Notes under the pieces: generated by a model
The model's input: the letters and a program-made list of their open reading frames with translations, nothing else
What the model was told of the DNA's origin: nothing
Database searches by the model: none
Made by a program: the position numbers and the translations under genes
Origin: Parabacteroides sp. ZJ-118
GTDB taxonomy: Bacteria > Bacteroidota > Bacteroidia > Bacteroidales > Tannerellaceae
Direction: 5' to 3'
Assembly (NCBI RefSeq): GCF_011038785.1
Contig: NZ_JAAKDT010000027.1
Coordinates: 1-44,565, forward strand
DNA length: 44,565 nt
In this document: positions 1 through 8,246 of the stretch, one piece after another
Numbering within the stretch: position 1 is the stretch's first letter
How the letters are laid out: each line of letters opens with the position of its first letter

Positions 1-303
1 GCGCAACTGGTTGCATACCGGCAGCCACTTCGCGGCCGAAAACATAGCTTTCATGTATTCGTTGCTTGAAAGCTGCAAACTCAACGCTGTAAATTTCGGA
101 GAGTACATCGAGGATATACTCACCCGGTTGATGAAGGGTGAGAAAGCGGATGCGTCTTTCCTTCCCAATAAATACGTTCCCCGTCCAAAACAGGGACAGG
201 AGAAAGCCGCCTGACAGGGCAAAACATGAAATCAAGAAGTTTTTTTATTTTATCATGGACGTAACTTGTTGGTTGACAAGAGTACGCTGTAGTGGTGGTT
301 TAC
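1..303 (+). mobile_element. IS66-family element, right (3') end
   Basis: The window opens inside an IS66-type insertion sequence. The end of the tnpC-type transposase is followed by about 90 bp of non-coding DNA and a terminus reading GGTGGTTTAC at 294-303. Its reverse complement begins GTAAACCACC, the same start as the left end of the related element at 42241. From position 101 to 303 it is nearly identical to 42430-42631, with only a handful of substitutions. The left end and any target duplication lie outside the window. The element sits in the 3' part of an ATPase gene on the opposite strand. Confidence 0.85.
2..214 (+). CDS. IS66-family transposase (TnpC type), C-terminal fragment
   Basis: The frame is open from the first bases (R-N-W-L-H-T-G-S-H) to TGA at 212-214. 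The visible 70 residues match the C-terminal region of IS66 transposases: an entry to the catalytic-domain end (NWLHTGSHFAAE), the helix around YSLLESCKLN, then the EYIEDILTRL segment and a basic, proline-rich tail (PNKYVPRPKQGQ). The DDE residues would lie upstream, outside the window. The TTG at 11 is an artefact of the open frame, not a real start. Family assignment rests on remembered IS66 C-terminal sequence and on the terminal inverted repeat that follows. Confidence 0.8.
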   Translation, partial: RNWLHTGSHFAAENIAFMYSLLESCKLNAVNFGEYIEDILTRLMKGEKADASFLPNKYVPRPKQGQEKAA

Positions 304-1287
304 CGTTTATCTGGTAACCTGCCCTAGAAAAGCAGTGGATAGTGTAGGCTTCACGTTCCGTTCCTTGGTCTGCATTCAAAACTTTATAAGCACATGGGTC
401 TGCGAACAACATTTTTGCGCCAGTGCTACGGGCTTTCATGTCATTGGGGTACCTTACTATTTTCAATAGATCTACACTTTCCATCACAAAGAGTAGTTGA
501 TAGAGTTTTTCCGCTCCTATTCCCCAATCAGAACATAAAGAGGTGACTTGCACACGAGGTATTGATGAGTTTGCCAGTGTGCCGATAATGGCTCGCATCA
601 CACGTAGGTTGTTTTCGGAAATGCTAGGCAGGAAGAATGGTATGTCGTTATTGAGAATCTTGTCGATGACAGCCATGTAACGTGCTTCGAAATCTTTCTC
701 TTGGTAGAAAGGACGTGTACCGTAACTACGATAATTGAGGAAATGGTTCAACAGTTCCGCATCAGGTTGTGTAGGTAATATTGTGTCTCCCAGTTTATAC
801 TTGGGGTATGCTTGCCCAGTTTCAAGATAAAGAAATTCTCTGAACGACATTAAAGGCATCTGTATCGCTACATAACGTCTTGACAAGTCGGCCTTACCAT
901 CACGGAGTACTAACGATGAGGAATCTGAAATCCAGATGATTTTTCCTGGATAGTCATCATACAAGGCCTTCAGATGTATGCTCCAGTTTGATGCGTAGTG
1001 AATTCGCCGATAATAACACCTTCATAACCAAGCATGAATATGCTACTGACTAAGTCATAGAGCGGTTCGCCAATAATCTTCGGATTATCGGCGGAAAAGT
1101 ATAATAAGCGCTTGCCTTGTGAATGATGGAGTAGAAATGTAGATTTGCCACATCCTCTGGCACCGGTTAGCATCAGGTTTTTAGGAAGCTCACCAAACTC
1201 CGTGGTGAATGGTCGCAATCTCTGCGGAAGAGCCGCTAATCGGCGTTGCATGGCCGTTACCAGTGTTTGGAGTATATTTGTATTCAT
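304..1287 (-). pseudogene. AAA+ ATPase (DUF4143-type), frameshifted and truncated by IS66
   Basis: It starts with ATG at 1287. A Walker A motif (GARGCGKST) is visible near residue 43, followed by LLYFSADNP typical of the DUF4143 ATP-binding family. At about 1008-1012 the frame shifts: the first frame reads VIIGEF and stops at 972, while another frame continues as IHYASNWSIHLKALYDDYP. The expected text is IIDE(V/I)HYASNWS, so one A of a GAAATTC string appears lost, and the Walker B aspartate has become Gly. The 3' end is cut by the IS66 right end at 303/304. Intact relatives run roughly 50 residues further and end in a GDFLVDG...VGGK-type nuclease-like segment, which is missing here. The gene is almost certainly non-functional. 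Confidence 0.85.
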
Positions 1288-1435
1288 TCTATGGGAATTG
1301 TATTTACGTGTAAAATTACCGAATTATTTCTACAATAGAAAGAATTTGTGCAAGAATGTTTCTGTGTCAGAAAGAATATAGGCGTGAGGAGAGCAAGAAG
1401 ATTATCTTCGTCCCGTCGAAACTGTCCGTGTCCAC

Positions 1436-1475
1436 ATAAAAAGAAAGAGACCAACCCCGATGGATCAGTCTCTTT
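1436..1475 (-). terminator. Intrinsic terminator after mdh
   Basis: AAAGAGAC at 1444-1451 pairs with GTCTCTTT at 1468-1475 around a 16-nt loop. Reading the minus strand, the stem is followed by CTTTTTA. It lies 25 bp beyond the mdh stop. A T run on the other side suggests it may work in both directions. Confidence 0.7.
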
Positions 1476-1500
1476 TTTATCGCTTCAATAGAATTTCAAA

Positions 1501-2442
1501 TTAAAGTGCACCTACTTCTCTCAAAGCCTCGTTAGTCTTGTGAACAGCGGCAGCGCTCTTAGCGAACAGCTCTTTCTCCTCTGCGTTCAATTCCAATTCA
1601 ACGATCTTCTCGATACCGTTCTTGCCAAGGATAACGGGAACACCGATGCAAAGATCAGATTCACCGTACTCGCCTTCCAAATAAACAGAGCAAGGAACCA
1701 TTTTGCCTTGGTTGCGGATGATAGACTCAACAACGAACGCTCCGGCGGCACCTGGTGCATACCAAGCTGAGGTTCCTAATAATTTAGTCAATGTAGCGCC
1801 ACCAACCATTGTGGAAGCAACAGCCTCTTGCAATTTCTCTGCGCTTAACAATTTGCTAACAGGGATACCTTTGTAAGTAGCCAAGCGAGCCAACGGAATC
1901 ATTGTAGTGTCACCGTGACCACCGATTACCATACCCTCAACCTCATTCGCGTTGCAACCTAGAGCCTGAGACAAGAAATATTTGAAACGAGAGCTATCCA
2001 ACGCTCCACCCATACCGATGATACGGTTCTTCGGCAAGCCTAAAGACTTCAATGACAAATAAGTCATTGTATCCATCGGGTTGGAGATAACTACCAAGAT
2101 TGCGTTCGGAGAGTATTTCAAGATGTTTTGAGCTACGCTCTTAACGATACCAGCGTTAACACCGATCAATTCCTCGCGAGTCATACCCGGTTTACGGGGA
2201 ATACCGGAAGTGATAACCACAACGTCTGAGTTAGCTGTCTTCTCATAATCGTTCGTGCAACCTACAACCTTAGTATCGAAACCTAGCAATTGAGCGGTCT
2301 GCATCATATCCATCGCCTTACCCTCGGATACGCCCTCCTTTACATCTAGCATTACAACTTCGTCTGCCACTTCATTGAAGGCAAGAACATTTGCGCAAGT
2401 AGCACCTACATTACCGGCACCAACAACTGTTACTTTTGACAT
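1501..2442 (-). CDS. mdh: Malate dehydrogenase
   Basis: It catalyses NAD-dependent interconversion of malate and oxaloacetate in the cytoplasm. In Bacteroidales this belongs to the reductive branch from oxaloacetate to fumarate and succinate. The protein has 313 residues, normal for the LDH-like MDH group. The Rossmann motif GAGNVG is at residues 8-13, with Asp33 at the NAD-selecting position (MLDV). The substrate loop IPRKPGMTR (81-89) carries Arg83 and Arg89, and Asp149/Arg152 (DSSR) and the catalytic His176 (GGHGDT) are present. The methionine-rich loop and Arg pair favour malate over lactate. The gene is monocistronic, with a -7 box at 2500 and its own terminator. Confidence 0.96.
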   Translation of the reverse strand: MSKVTVVGAGNVGATCANVLAFNEVADEVVMLDVKEGVSEGKAMDMMQTAQLLGFDTKVVGCTNDYEKTANSDVVVITSGIPRKPGMTREELIGVNAGIVKSVAQNILKYSPNAILVVISNPMDTMTYLSLKSLGLPKNRIIGMGGALDSSRFKYFLSQALGCNANEVEGMVIGGHGDTTMIPLARLATYKGIPVSKLLSAEKLQEAVASTMVGGATLTKLLGTSAWYAPGAAGAFVVESIIRNQGKMVPCSVYLEGEYGESDLCIGVPVILGKNGIEKIVELELNAEEKELFAKSAAAVHKTNEALREVGAL

Positions 2443-2499
2443 AATAAATAAGTTTTAGTATGTTATTACTTAATAATACGCTATGTTTTCTAACGATGG

Positions 2500-2507
2500 C
2501 AAAGGTA
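2500..2507 (-). promoter_or_regulatory. Promoter -7 box for mdh
   Basis: The minus strand reads TACCTTTG, fitting the Bacteroidetes consensus TAnnTTTG, about 58 bp upstream of the mdh start. No clear TTTG -33 box is seen at the usual 19-21 bp distance. Confidence 0.55.
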
Positions 2508-2587
2508 CAATCTATTACGGAATAAAGAAATATTTCCGTATATATTTTTTTGAGGGGGCGAACAAAACTTAACCGAGGAAGGTTTTC

Positions 2588-3772
2588 TTACTCTACATAC
2601 AATACCAATCCTTTCAGATATTCCCCTTCCGGATGGTAGATATTCACCGGATGGTCTGCGGGTTGGGTCAATTGATGTAAGATTCGGACACTACGGCCGG
2701 ATTGGGCGGCCGCGCTAAATACGGCTAGGCGGAAATTCTCTTTACTAACTACTTGAGAGCAAGAGAAGGTAAATAAGATTCCTCCCGGCTTGATCTTCTC
2801 GAAAGCAATTGCGTTTAATTTGCGATACCCTTGTAAGGCGTTACGTAGTACATTTTTATGTTTAGCGAACGCAGGAGGGTCCAATATGATTAAGTCATAA
2901 TTACTCCCCATCTTTTCCAAATATTTAAACGCATCTTCCGCATAGGCCTCATGACGGGGATCTCCCGGGAAATTCAACTCGACATTCTTTTTCGTCAAAG
3001 AAATCGCTTTCGCCGAACTATCTACGGAATGAACTACCTTAGCGCCTCCTCTCATCGCATAGAAAGAGAAACCGCCTGTATAACAGAACATATTCAATAC
3101 GGAGCGATCTTTCGCGTAATGCTCCAATAAAGAACGATTCTCCCGTTGATCCACGAAGAAACCTGTCTTTTGGCCTTTCTGCCAGTCTACACAGAATTTT
3201 AGTCCGTTTTCTACGGCGATATCCTCCACTTCTCCACCGAATAAGTAACCATCCTCGCTACCTAAATTCGCTTTGTAAGGCAAAGTCGCATCCGATTTAT
3301 AGTAGATGTTTTGTAAAGTATCGCCCAATACCGCTTTCAAAGCCTCCGCTATCTGATGACGGGCATAATGCATGCCTACCGAATGCGCTTGCATAACCGC
3401 CGTACGCGCATACATATCGATCACCAATCCCGGTAAGTTATCGCCTTCGCCGTGAATCAGGCGGAACGTATTATTCGTTTCTACACCGGCCAGCCGCAAG
3501 GTCTTTCTGAGTTCGTAAGCGGTACGGATACGTTCAACCCAAAAAGCATCGTCGATGGCGATTGAGGTGAAAGATAACACACGTACGGCGATACTGCCGA
3601 TTTGGTAATGGCCGATCGCCAAAAAACGCCGGTTCGCTCCGTATACCTCTACCAAGTCACCCTCTTCCGGTTCGCCTTCAACAGATTGGATCGCTCCGGA
3701 AAACACCCATGGATGGAAACGCAATAGCGATTCTTCTTTCTTGGGCTTGAGAAAAACTTTACAATACTCCAT
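2588..3772 (-). CDS. rlmI: Class I SAM-dependent rRNA methyltransferase (RlmI-like)
   Basis: It is probably a 23S rRNA cytosine-C5 methyltransferase of the RlmI (YccW) group. The 394-residue length is normal. An N-terminal PUA-type RNA-binding domain occupies about residues 5-75 (FLKPKKEESLLRFHPWVFSG). The methyltransferase core begins around 190, with SAM-binding motif I at 227-239 (NMFCYTGGFSFYA), an acidic residue after the second strand (VDSS, 250-253), motif IV DPPAFAK (298-304), and Cys338 in FSCSQ as the probable catalytic cysteine. It starts immediately after the exonuclease stop, as the last gene of a three-gene operon. The exact target base is inferred from the family. Confidence 0.88.
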   Translation of the reverse strand: MEYCKVFLKPKKEESLLRFHPWVFSGAIQSVEGEPEEGDLVEVYGANRRFLAIGHYQIGSIAVRVLSFTSIAIDDAFWVERIRTAYELRKTLRLAGVETNNTFRLIHGEGDNLPGLVIDMYARTAVMQAHSVGMHYARHQIAEALKAVLGDTLQNIYYKSDATLPYKANLGSEDGYLFGGEVEDIAVENGLKFCVDWQKGQKTGFFVDQRENRSLLEHYAKDRSVLNMFCYTGGFSFYAMRGGAKVVHSVDSSAKAISLTKKNVELNFPGDPRHEAYAEDAFKYLEKMGSNYDLIILDPPAFAKHKNVLRNALQGYRKLNAIAFEKIKPGGILFTFSCSQVVSKENFRLAVFSAAAQSGRSVRILHQLTQPADHPVNIYHPEGEYLKGLVLYVE

Positions 3773-4354
3773 TTATGCTTGATTCAATAAATTATATATT
3801 CTTAGGCAGGCCCAAGCATCGAGGGCCGCGTATTTCTTTTGTGAGTCCGTTAATACATCTGCCTCCCAATTCGTGAGGCGTTGTCCTTTTGATATCTTTT
3901 TTCGGAAGAGTATCGCATAGATCTTTTGCAGGCTGGCATCCTCGATGCCGAACTGACCCACGTAATTCTGTAAATCAAGGAAATTAGCGGGTTCTATATC
4001 TGAACGCTTCCGTATCGCCCCGAAATCATCCCGTAAAGATAACCCGATCTTCAAGGTTGAGCTGCTTTTCAGGAATTTCTCCAGAGATTCCGGTATGCCG
4101 ATATGATTCAAGCGGAACAAGAAACAGGTATCATCCGTTGATATCTGCATCAATGAGATTTTGTAACGCTGCCCCTTCTTAAAGCTGGGACGGGTCTCCG
4201 TGTCAAAACCAACGATCGGAAAACGCAGCAAGTACTCTACGGCCTTGTCCGCCTCCTCTTTACTAAGGATCGTAATGATACGCCCCTTGAACTCCTCTAC
4301 GGTAAGTTTCGCTATTTCCTCTTTAGTAATTGTATGTATAAATTGTTGTATCAT
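3773..4354 (-). CDS. 3'-5' exonuclease, RNase D/WRN-type DEDDy domain
   Basis: This is a single-domain 3'-5' exonuclease of the DNA_pol_A_exo1 family, 193 residues. All DEDDy metal ligands are visible: Asp51 and Glu53 in FDTET, Asp109 or Asp110 in LRDDF, and Tyr175 and Asp179 in KKYAALDAW. It lacks the HRDC domains of full-length RNase D, so it resembles the stand-alone WRN-exonuclease-like proteins. Substrate (RNA or DNA) cannot be read from sequence. The start overlaps the end of the DUF5063 gene by 4 bp (ATGA), and rlmI follows without a gap, indicating translational coupling and perhaps a shared RNA-related role. Confidence 0.85.
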   Translation of the reverse strand: MIQQFIHTITKEEIAKLTVEEFKGRIITILSKEEADKAVEYLLRFPIVGFDTETRPSFKKGQRYKISLMQISTDDTCFLFRLNHIGIPESLEKFLKSSSTLKIGLSLRDDFGAIRKRSDIEPANFLDLQNYVGQFGIEDASLQKIYAILFRKKISKGQRLTNWEADVLTDSQKKYAALDAWACLRIYNLLNQA

Positions 4355-4899
4355 CCTTTGTCACCATTCTTTTCCCAATCCTCATCACCACTGTAACGCA
4401 CGGCGTGCAACGCTTTCAAGGCATTCAATAATTGCTGTCCCCAGTATTCTTGGAAGTTCGTGCGGCACAAAGCGATGGCCTCTAGCATAACTTCCTCGTT
4501 CCCTTGACGGAATAAAGACACGAAATTCCCCATATCCTGATAGACATCTGCCAAATTCTCGGAAATAAACGCTGCGATAGGAGTATCACTATACCGCATA
4601 TCCGCGTGAAATGTTTCCAGATAGGAATCTCGTTCGCCAAGCAAACCGGCTATCCGTGAACGAACCGACTCATACATATCTTCTGAAACGGAAAGCTCGA
4701 GGGCGGTTTCCTCTTCAGACTCTACCTCGGGCAACAAGCTGGCCTTTAAGTATAACAGAGGCAGGAGTTTTGTCGCCTTGTCTACGAAGTCGAAAAGTCC
4801 GGTATTTCCGGCAGCCTCTACAAAGGTACAATATTCCAGCGCTACCGTGACAAACTCTAACGTGTTACGCTCGTATATCGGATTTTCTTCTTTTCCCAT
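4351..4899 (-). CDS. DUF5063 domain protein
   Basis: A 182-residue, acidic, mostly helical protein without signal peptide or membrane segment. I recognise it as a DUF5063 protein of Bacteroidetes by its N-terminal segment (TLEFVTVALEYCTFVE) and its central Leu-rich helix (KLLPLLYLKASLL). No catalytic motif is visible and the function is unknown. It is the first gene of the DUF5063-exonuclease-rlmI operon, with a 4-bp overlap to the next gene. The conserved pairing suggests a link to nucleic-acid processing, but this is only inferred from context. Confidence 0.8.
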   Translation of the reverse strand: MGKEENPIYERNTLEFVTVALEYCTFVEAAGNTGLFDFVDKATKLLPLLYLKASLLPEVESEEETALELSVSEDMYESVRSRIAGLLGERDSYLETFHADMRYSDTPIAAFISENLADVYQDMGNFVSLFRQGNEEVMLEAIALCRTNFQEYWGQQLLNALKALHAVRYSGDEDWEKNGDKG

Positions 4900-4935
4900 G
4901 TGCCTGTTCGTCTAACTATCCCTAATAACAATTCG

Positions 4936-4943
4936 CGAAAGTA
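4936..4943 (-). promoter_or_regulatory. Putative -7 box for DUF5063 operon
   Basis: The minus strand reads TACTTTCG, one base off TAnnTTTG, 37 bp upstream of the start. No convincing -33 element is seen. Confidence 0.4.
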
Positions 4944-5019
4944 CAACAAAAATCTGTTTTTTTGCGATGAAGTCCCGAATATTCTTTTTTAGTTGAGGCT
5001 TAGATATTTTCTGTTTTAT

Positions 5020-5027
5020 TAATTTTG
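5020..5027 (+). promoter_or_regulatory. Putative -7 box for aldo-keto reductase operon
   Basis: TAATTTTG matches TAnnTTTG, 73 bp upstream of the ATG at 5101. A TTG at 4993-4995 is a poor -33 candidate because its spacing is about 24 bp. Confidence 0.45.
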
Positions 5028-5100
5028 TGCGATTAATGGAAGGAGTGTTGAATGATAGACTAATGTTGGATATACTAATAGGATAAAAAACGATCGAGTT

Positions 5101-6486
5101 ATGAGTTCATGTGGAAAGAATGAGAACCCTCAAGAAATGAATCGCCGTAAATTCTTGAAGGTGTTTGGGGGTGGGGCTGTCGCCTCTTCGGCGGCGCTTT
5201 GCGGTTGCGCTCCCAAGAATGAGCCGGGTGCGGCAGTGGTGTTGGGTGAGGTCCCTACCGATAAAATGACCTATCGCCAACATCCTACGAATGGCGATAA
5301 GGTTTCTATTTTAGGATATGGTTGTATGCGTTGGCCCTTGAAAAAAGGGTCGGACGGTAAAGACCAGATTGATCAAGAAGCCGTGAATCGTTTAGTGGAT
5401 TATGCGATAGAGCATGGGGTGAATTATTTTGATACTTCCCCGGTTTATGTACAAGGTATGTCCGAGAAGGCGACCGGTATAGCGCTGGCCCGTCATCCGA
5501 GGAACTCTTATTACCTGGCCACCAAATTGTCAAACTTCCAGAACTATACGAGAGAAAACTCGTTGGCGATGTATCGGCAGTCTTTCCGTGATTTACAAAC
5601 CGATTATCTGGATTACTATTTGCTTCACTCTATTGGTGGGGGTAATGGTATCGAGCTTTTCAATGACCGCTATATAAATAATGGAATGCTCGATTTCTTG
5701 GTGAAGGAACGGGAAGCGGGACGTGTCCGTAACCTTGGTTGGTCTTTTCATGGGGATGTAAAAGTGTTTGATTATGTGTTGGATATGGGCATAAAATGGG
5801 ATTTTGTTCAGATCCAGCTGAATTATCTGGATTGGAAACATGCCTCGGGGCGTAACGTAAACGCAGAATATCTGTATGGCGAATTAGCGAAGCGAGGTGT
5901 TCCGGCGGTTATCATGGAACCGCTATTGGGAGGTCGTTTATCGAATGTTCCGGATCATATCGTCGCTCGTTTGAAACAGCAACGCCCTGAGAATAGCGTG
6001 GCTTCATGGGCTTTTCGTTTCGCGGGTTCTCCGGATGGGGTCTTGACGGTGTTAAGTGGCATGACTTACATGGAGCATTTGCAAGATAATATCCGTACTT
6101 ATTCCCCGCTTATTCCGGTAACGGACGAGGAGAAGGCCTTTTTGGAAGAGACGGCTCAGCTTATGATGAAATATCCGACAATACCTTGCAATGATTGTAA
6201 ATATTGTATGCCTTGTCCATATGCGTTGGATATTCCGGGTATTCTCCTACACTATAATAAATGTGTGAATGAAGGAAATGTCCCGAAAAGCGCTCAAGAC
6301 GAAAATTACGCGAAAGCTCGTCGTGCCTTCTTGGTCGGTTATGACCGGAGTGTCCCAAAGTTGCGTCAAGCGAACCATTGTACAGGGTGTGAGCAATGTA
6401 ATCCTCATTGTCCGCAGGGTATCGATATTCCCAAAGAGATGCAGCGTATAGATAAATTCGTGGAAGAGTTGAAAGTGAATGGTTAA
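5101..6486 (+). CDS. Aldo-keto reductase with C-terminal [4Fe-4S] ferredoxin domain, Tat lipoprotein-like
   Basis: This is an exported redox enzyme of unknown substrate, 461 residues. Residues 14-37 form a Tat-type leader (RRKFLK, then a small hydrophobic run) ending in a lipobox-like ALCGC, so it may be a Tat-exported lipoprotein. An AKR barrel follows (about 55-340), with YGCMRWP, YFDTSPVY and the LDYYLLHS strand. The C-terminus has a helical ferredoxin domain with CNDCKYCMPC (from about 363) and CTGCEQCNPHC (from about 428), the two clusters typical of the 'aldo/keto reductase, 4Fe-4S' subgroup. It is 21 bp upstream of the NapH/NapG-like gene, so both probably form an envelope electron-transfer pair. 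Confidence 0.85.
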   Translation: MSSCGKNENPQEMNRRKFLKVFGGGAVASSAALCGCAPKNEPGAAVVLGEVPTDKMTYRQHPTNGDKVSILGYGCMRWPLKKGSDGKDQIDQEAVNRLVDYAIEHGVNYFDTSPVYVQGMSEKATGIALARHPRNSYYLATKLSNFQNYTRENSLAMYRQSFRDLQTDYLDYYLLHSIGGGNGIELFNDRYINNGMLDFLVKEREAGRVRNLGWSFHGDVKVFDYVLDMGIKWDFVQIQLNYLDWKHASGRNVNAEYLYGELAKRGVPAVIMEPLLGGRLSNVPDHIVARLKQQRPENSVASWAFRFAGSPDGVLTVLSGMTYMEHLQDNIRTYSPLIPVTDEEKAFLEETAQLMMKYPTIPCNDCKYCMPCPYALDIPGILLHYNKCVNEGNVPKSAQDENYAKARRAFLVGYDRSVPKLRQANHCTGCEQCNPHCPQGIDIPKEMQRIDKFVEELKVNG

Positions 6487-6507
6487 CCTTTAAACAAACA
6501 GAAAATT

Positions 6508-8028
6508 ATGTTACGAAAAATAAGAATATTCGCCGCTACCTGTTGTTTTGTGCTGATAACCCTGTTATTTCTTGATTTCACGGGTACGATTCACGCTTGG
6601 TTCGGATGGTTGGCAAAGATACAGTTTTGGCCCGCGTTGTTGGCTTTGAATGTCGGTGTTGTAGTAGGGTTGGTAATCTTGACTCTTTTATTGGGGCGTG
6701 TATATTGCTCCGTTATCTGCCCGTTAGGGGTATTGCAGGATATCATTTCGTGGCTTGCCGGTAAACGGAAGAAATACCGCTTTACTTATTCTCCCGCATT
6801 GAAGTGGGTACGTTATGGTACCTTGGTTGTTTTTATATTGGCTTGTATCGCTGGTATCGGTTCTTTGGTGGCGTTGATCTCGCCTTATAGCGCTTATGGG
6901 CGTATCGCTTCTAATTTATTTGCGCCAATCTATCAAGAGGGCAACAATTTATTGGCCTATTTCGCGGAACGTATGGATAGTTACGCATTCTATCCGGTGG
7001 ACGTATGGGTACGTAGTCTGGCTACGATGGGAATCGCTATCCTGAGCTTTGTCATATTGGCGATTTTAGCTTGGAGAAATGGACGTACGTATTGCAATAC
7101 GATCTGTCCGGTAGGTACGGTTCTCGGTTTTTTGTCGAAGTATGCTTTACTCAAACCTCGCATTGATACCGATAAATGTAATGGTTGCGGATTATGCGCG
7201 CGCAAATGCAAGGCTTCTTGTATCGATTCTAAGAATCATGTGATCGATTATAGCCGTTGCGTGACTTGTATGGACTGTTTGGATAATTGCCGTCAGGGCG
7301 CGATTTCGTATACGAGGGTATGCAAGGCTGATAAAACTACGTCGGTAAAAGAATCCTCAACGAAGGACACTGCGGATGTTTCCCGCCGTCGGGCCTTGTC
7401 AGCGACGGCATGGGTAGCCATGTCTTCTGTTTTGCATGCTCAGCAGAAAAAGCTGGAGGATTATGTGGAGATGAAGAAGGACGGAGGCTTCGCACCGATT
7501 AAAGAACGTAAAGAGCCGAATCGTTTGGCGCCATTGGTTCCTCCCGGAGCTTTGAGTATCGGGAATCTGGCGCGACATTGTACGGGATGCCAGCTTTGTG
7601 TTTCTGTCTGCGAGAACCATGTCCTGCGTCCGTCTACGGATCTGATGAAACTGATGCAGCCGGAGATGGTATTCGATAAAGGATATTGCCGCCCGGAATG
7701 TGTGAAATGTTCGGAGGTTTGCCCGACGGGGGCGATCAAACCGATTACGAAAGAAGACAAATCCGCTATACAGATCGGCCATGCCGTATGGGTAAAAGAT
7801 CTTTGTATTGTCAATACGGACGGTATGAGTTGCGGTAATTGTGAACGCCATTGCCCGACAAAATCGATCCAGATGGTAGCGAAAGATCCGGCAGATCCGA
7901 AGTCGCTAAAGATCCCGGTGATCAATACGGAAACTTGCATTGGTTGTGGCGCTTGCGAGCACCTTTGTCCATCTCGCCCTCAAAGCGCGATCTATGTGGA
8001 AGGGCATGAGATGCATAGGACTATCTGA
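6508..8028 (+). CDS. NapH-like membrane ferredoxin fused to a NapG-like ferredoxin
   Basis: This 506-residue electron-transfer protein has an N-terminal NapH/NosR-like membrane part of about four or five helices (residues 1-215). It has the family signatures CSVICPLGVLQD and CNTICPVGTVLG, then two [4Fe-4S] motifs (CNGCGLCARKC, CVTCMDCLDNC). After a linker, a twin-arginine-like string SRRRALSATAW begins at residue 292. A second ferredoxin module resembling NapG follows, with HCTGCQLCVSVC, CVKCSEVC, CGNCERHC and CIGCGACEHLC. It therefore looks like a NapH-NapG fusion carrying electrons from quinol or a cytoplasmic donor to periplasmic acceptors, here perhaps the adjacent aldo-keto reductase. 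No nap nitrate reductase is in the window. Confidence 0.83.
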   Translation: MLRKIRIFAATCCFVLITLLFLDFTGTIHAWFGWLAKIQFWPALLALNVGVVVGLVILTLLLGRVYCSVICPLGVLQDIISWLAGKRKKYRFTYSPALKWVRYGTLVVFILACIAGIGSLVALISPYSAYGRIASNLFAPIYQEGNNLLAYFAERMDSYAFYPVDVWVRSLATMGIAILSFVILAILAWRNGRTYCNTICPVGTVLGFLSKYALLKPRIDTDKCNGCGLCARKCKASCIDSKNHVIDYSRCVTCMDCLDNCRQGAISYTRVCKADKTTSVKESSTKDTADVSRRRALSATAWVAMSSVLHAQQKKLEDYVEMKKDGGFAPIKERKEPNRLAPLVPPGALSIGNLARHCTGCQLCVSVCENHVLRPSTDLMKLMQPEMVFDKGYCRPECVKCSEVCPTGAIKPITKEDKSAIQIGHAVWVKDLCIVNTDGMSCGNCERHCPTKSIQMVAKDPADPKSLKIPVINTETCIGCGACEHLCPSRPQSAIYVEGHEMHRTI

Positions 8029-8054
8029 TATCTTTACAGTACCGTATAAGTGTT

Positions 8055-8126
8055 GCGGCGTTACTGCATAGGCGTTGCAGTGGCGCCGCATTCGCTTTGC
8101 AGTAGTACCGCGACCCGCATTGCGGT
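8055..8126. repeat. REP-like hairpin cluster upstream of ftsK
   Basis: GCGGCGTTACTGCA at 8055-8068 can fold with TGCAGTGGCGCCGC at 8076-8089, with two mismatches or wobbles. A related half-site, TGCAGTAGTACCGCG, follows at 8098-8112. TACCGC at 8106-8111 can pair with GCGGTA at 8121-8126. Such GC-rich hairpins between genes are typical of dispersed intergenic repeats or mRNA-stabilising structures. It fills most of the gap after the ferredoxin gene, and there is no clear T tract for a standard terminator. Confidence 0.5.
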
Positions 8127-8205
8127 AAACATCTCACTGAGGTATGTGTCTCTGAAAAATATGTCTCTTTTGCATAGAAGCTTCGTCAGACTCATTTTTT
8201 CTATG

Positions 8206-8213
8206 TACATTTG
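8206..8213 (+). promoter_or_regulatory. -7 box for ftsK-lolA-trxB
   Basis: TACATTTG matches TAnnTTTG, 33 bp before the ATG at 8247. It overlaps an in-frame TTG at 8211, which argues that translation starts at 8247 and not at that TTG. Confidence 0.55.
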
Positions 8214-8246
8214 CGTACTATAAGAGAATTATTGAGAGACTATTTT

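Noticed and set aside
7399-7940. Two overlapping antisense frames opposite the NapH-NapG-like gene.
   Set aside because: The plus-strand frame has clear cysteine motifs throughout; the antisense frames have no family features.
8211-8246. Upstream in-frame TTG start for ftsK.
   Set aside because: It overlaps the TACATTTG -7 box, so it lies at or before the transcription start.
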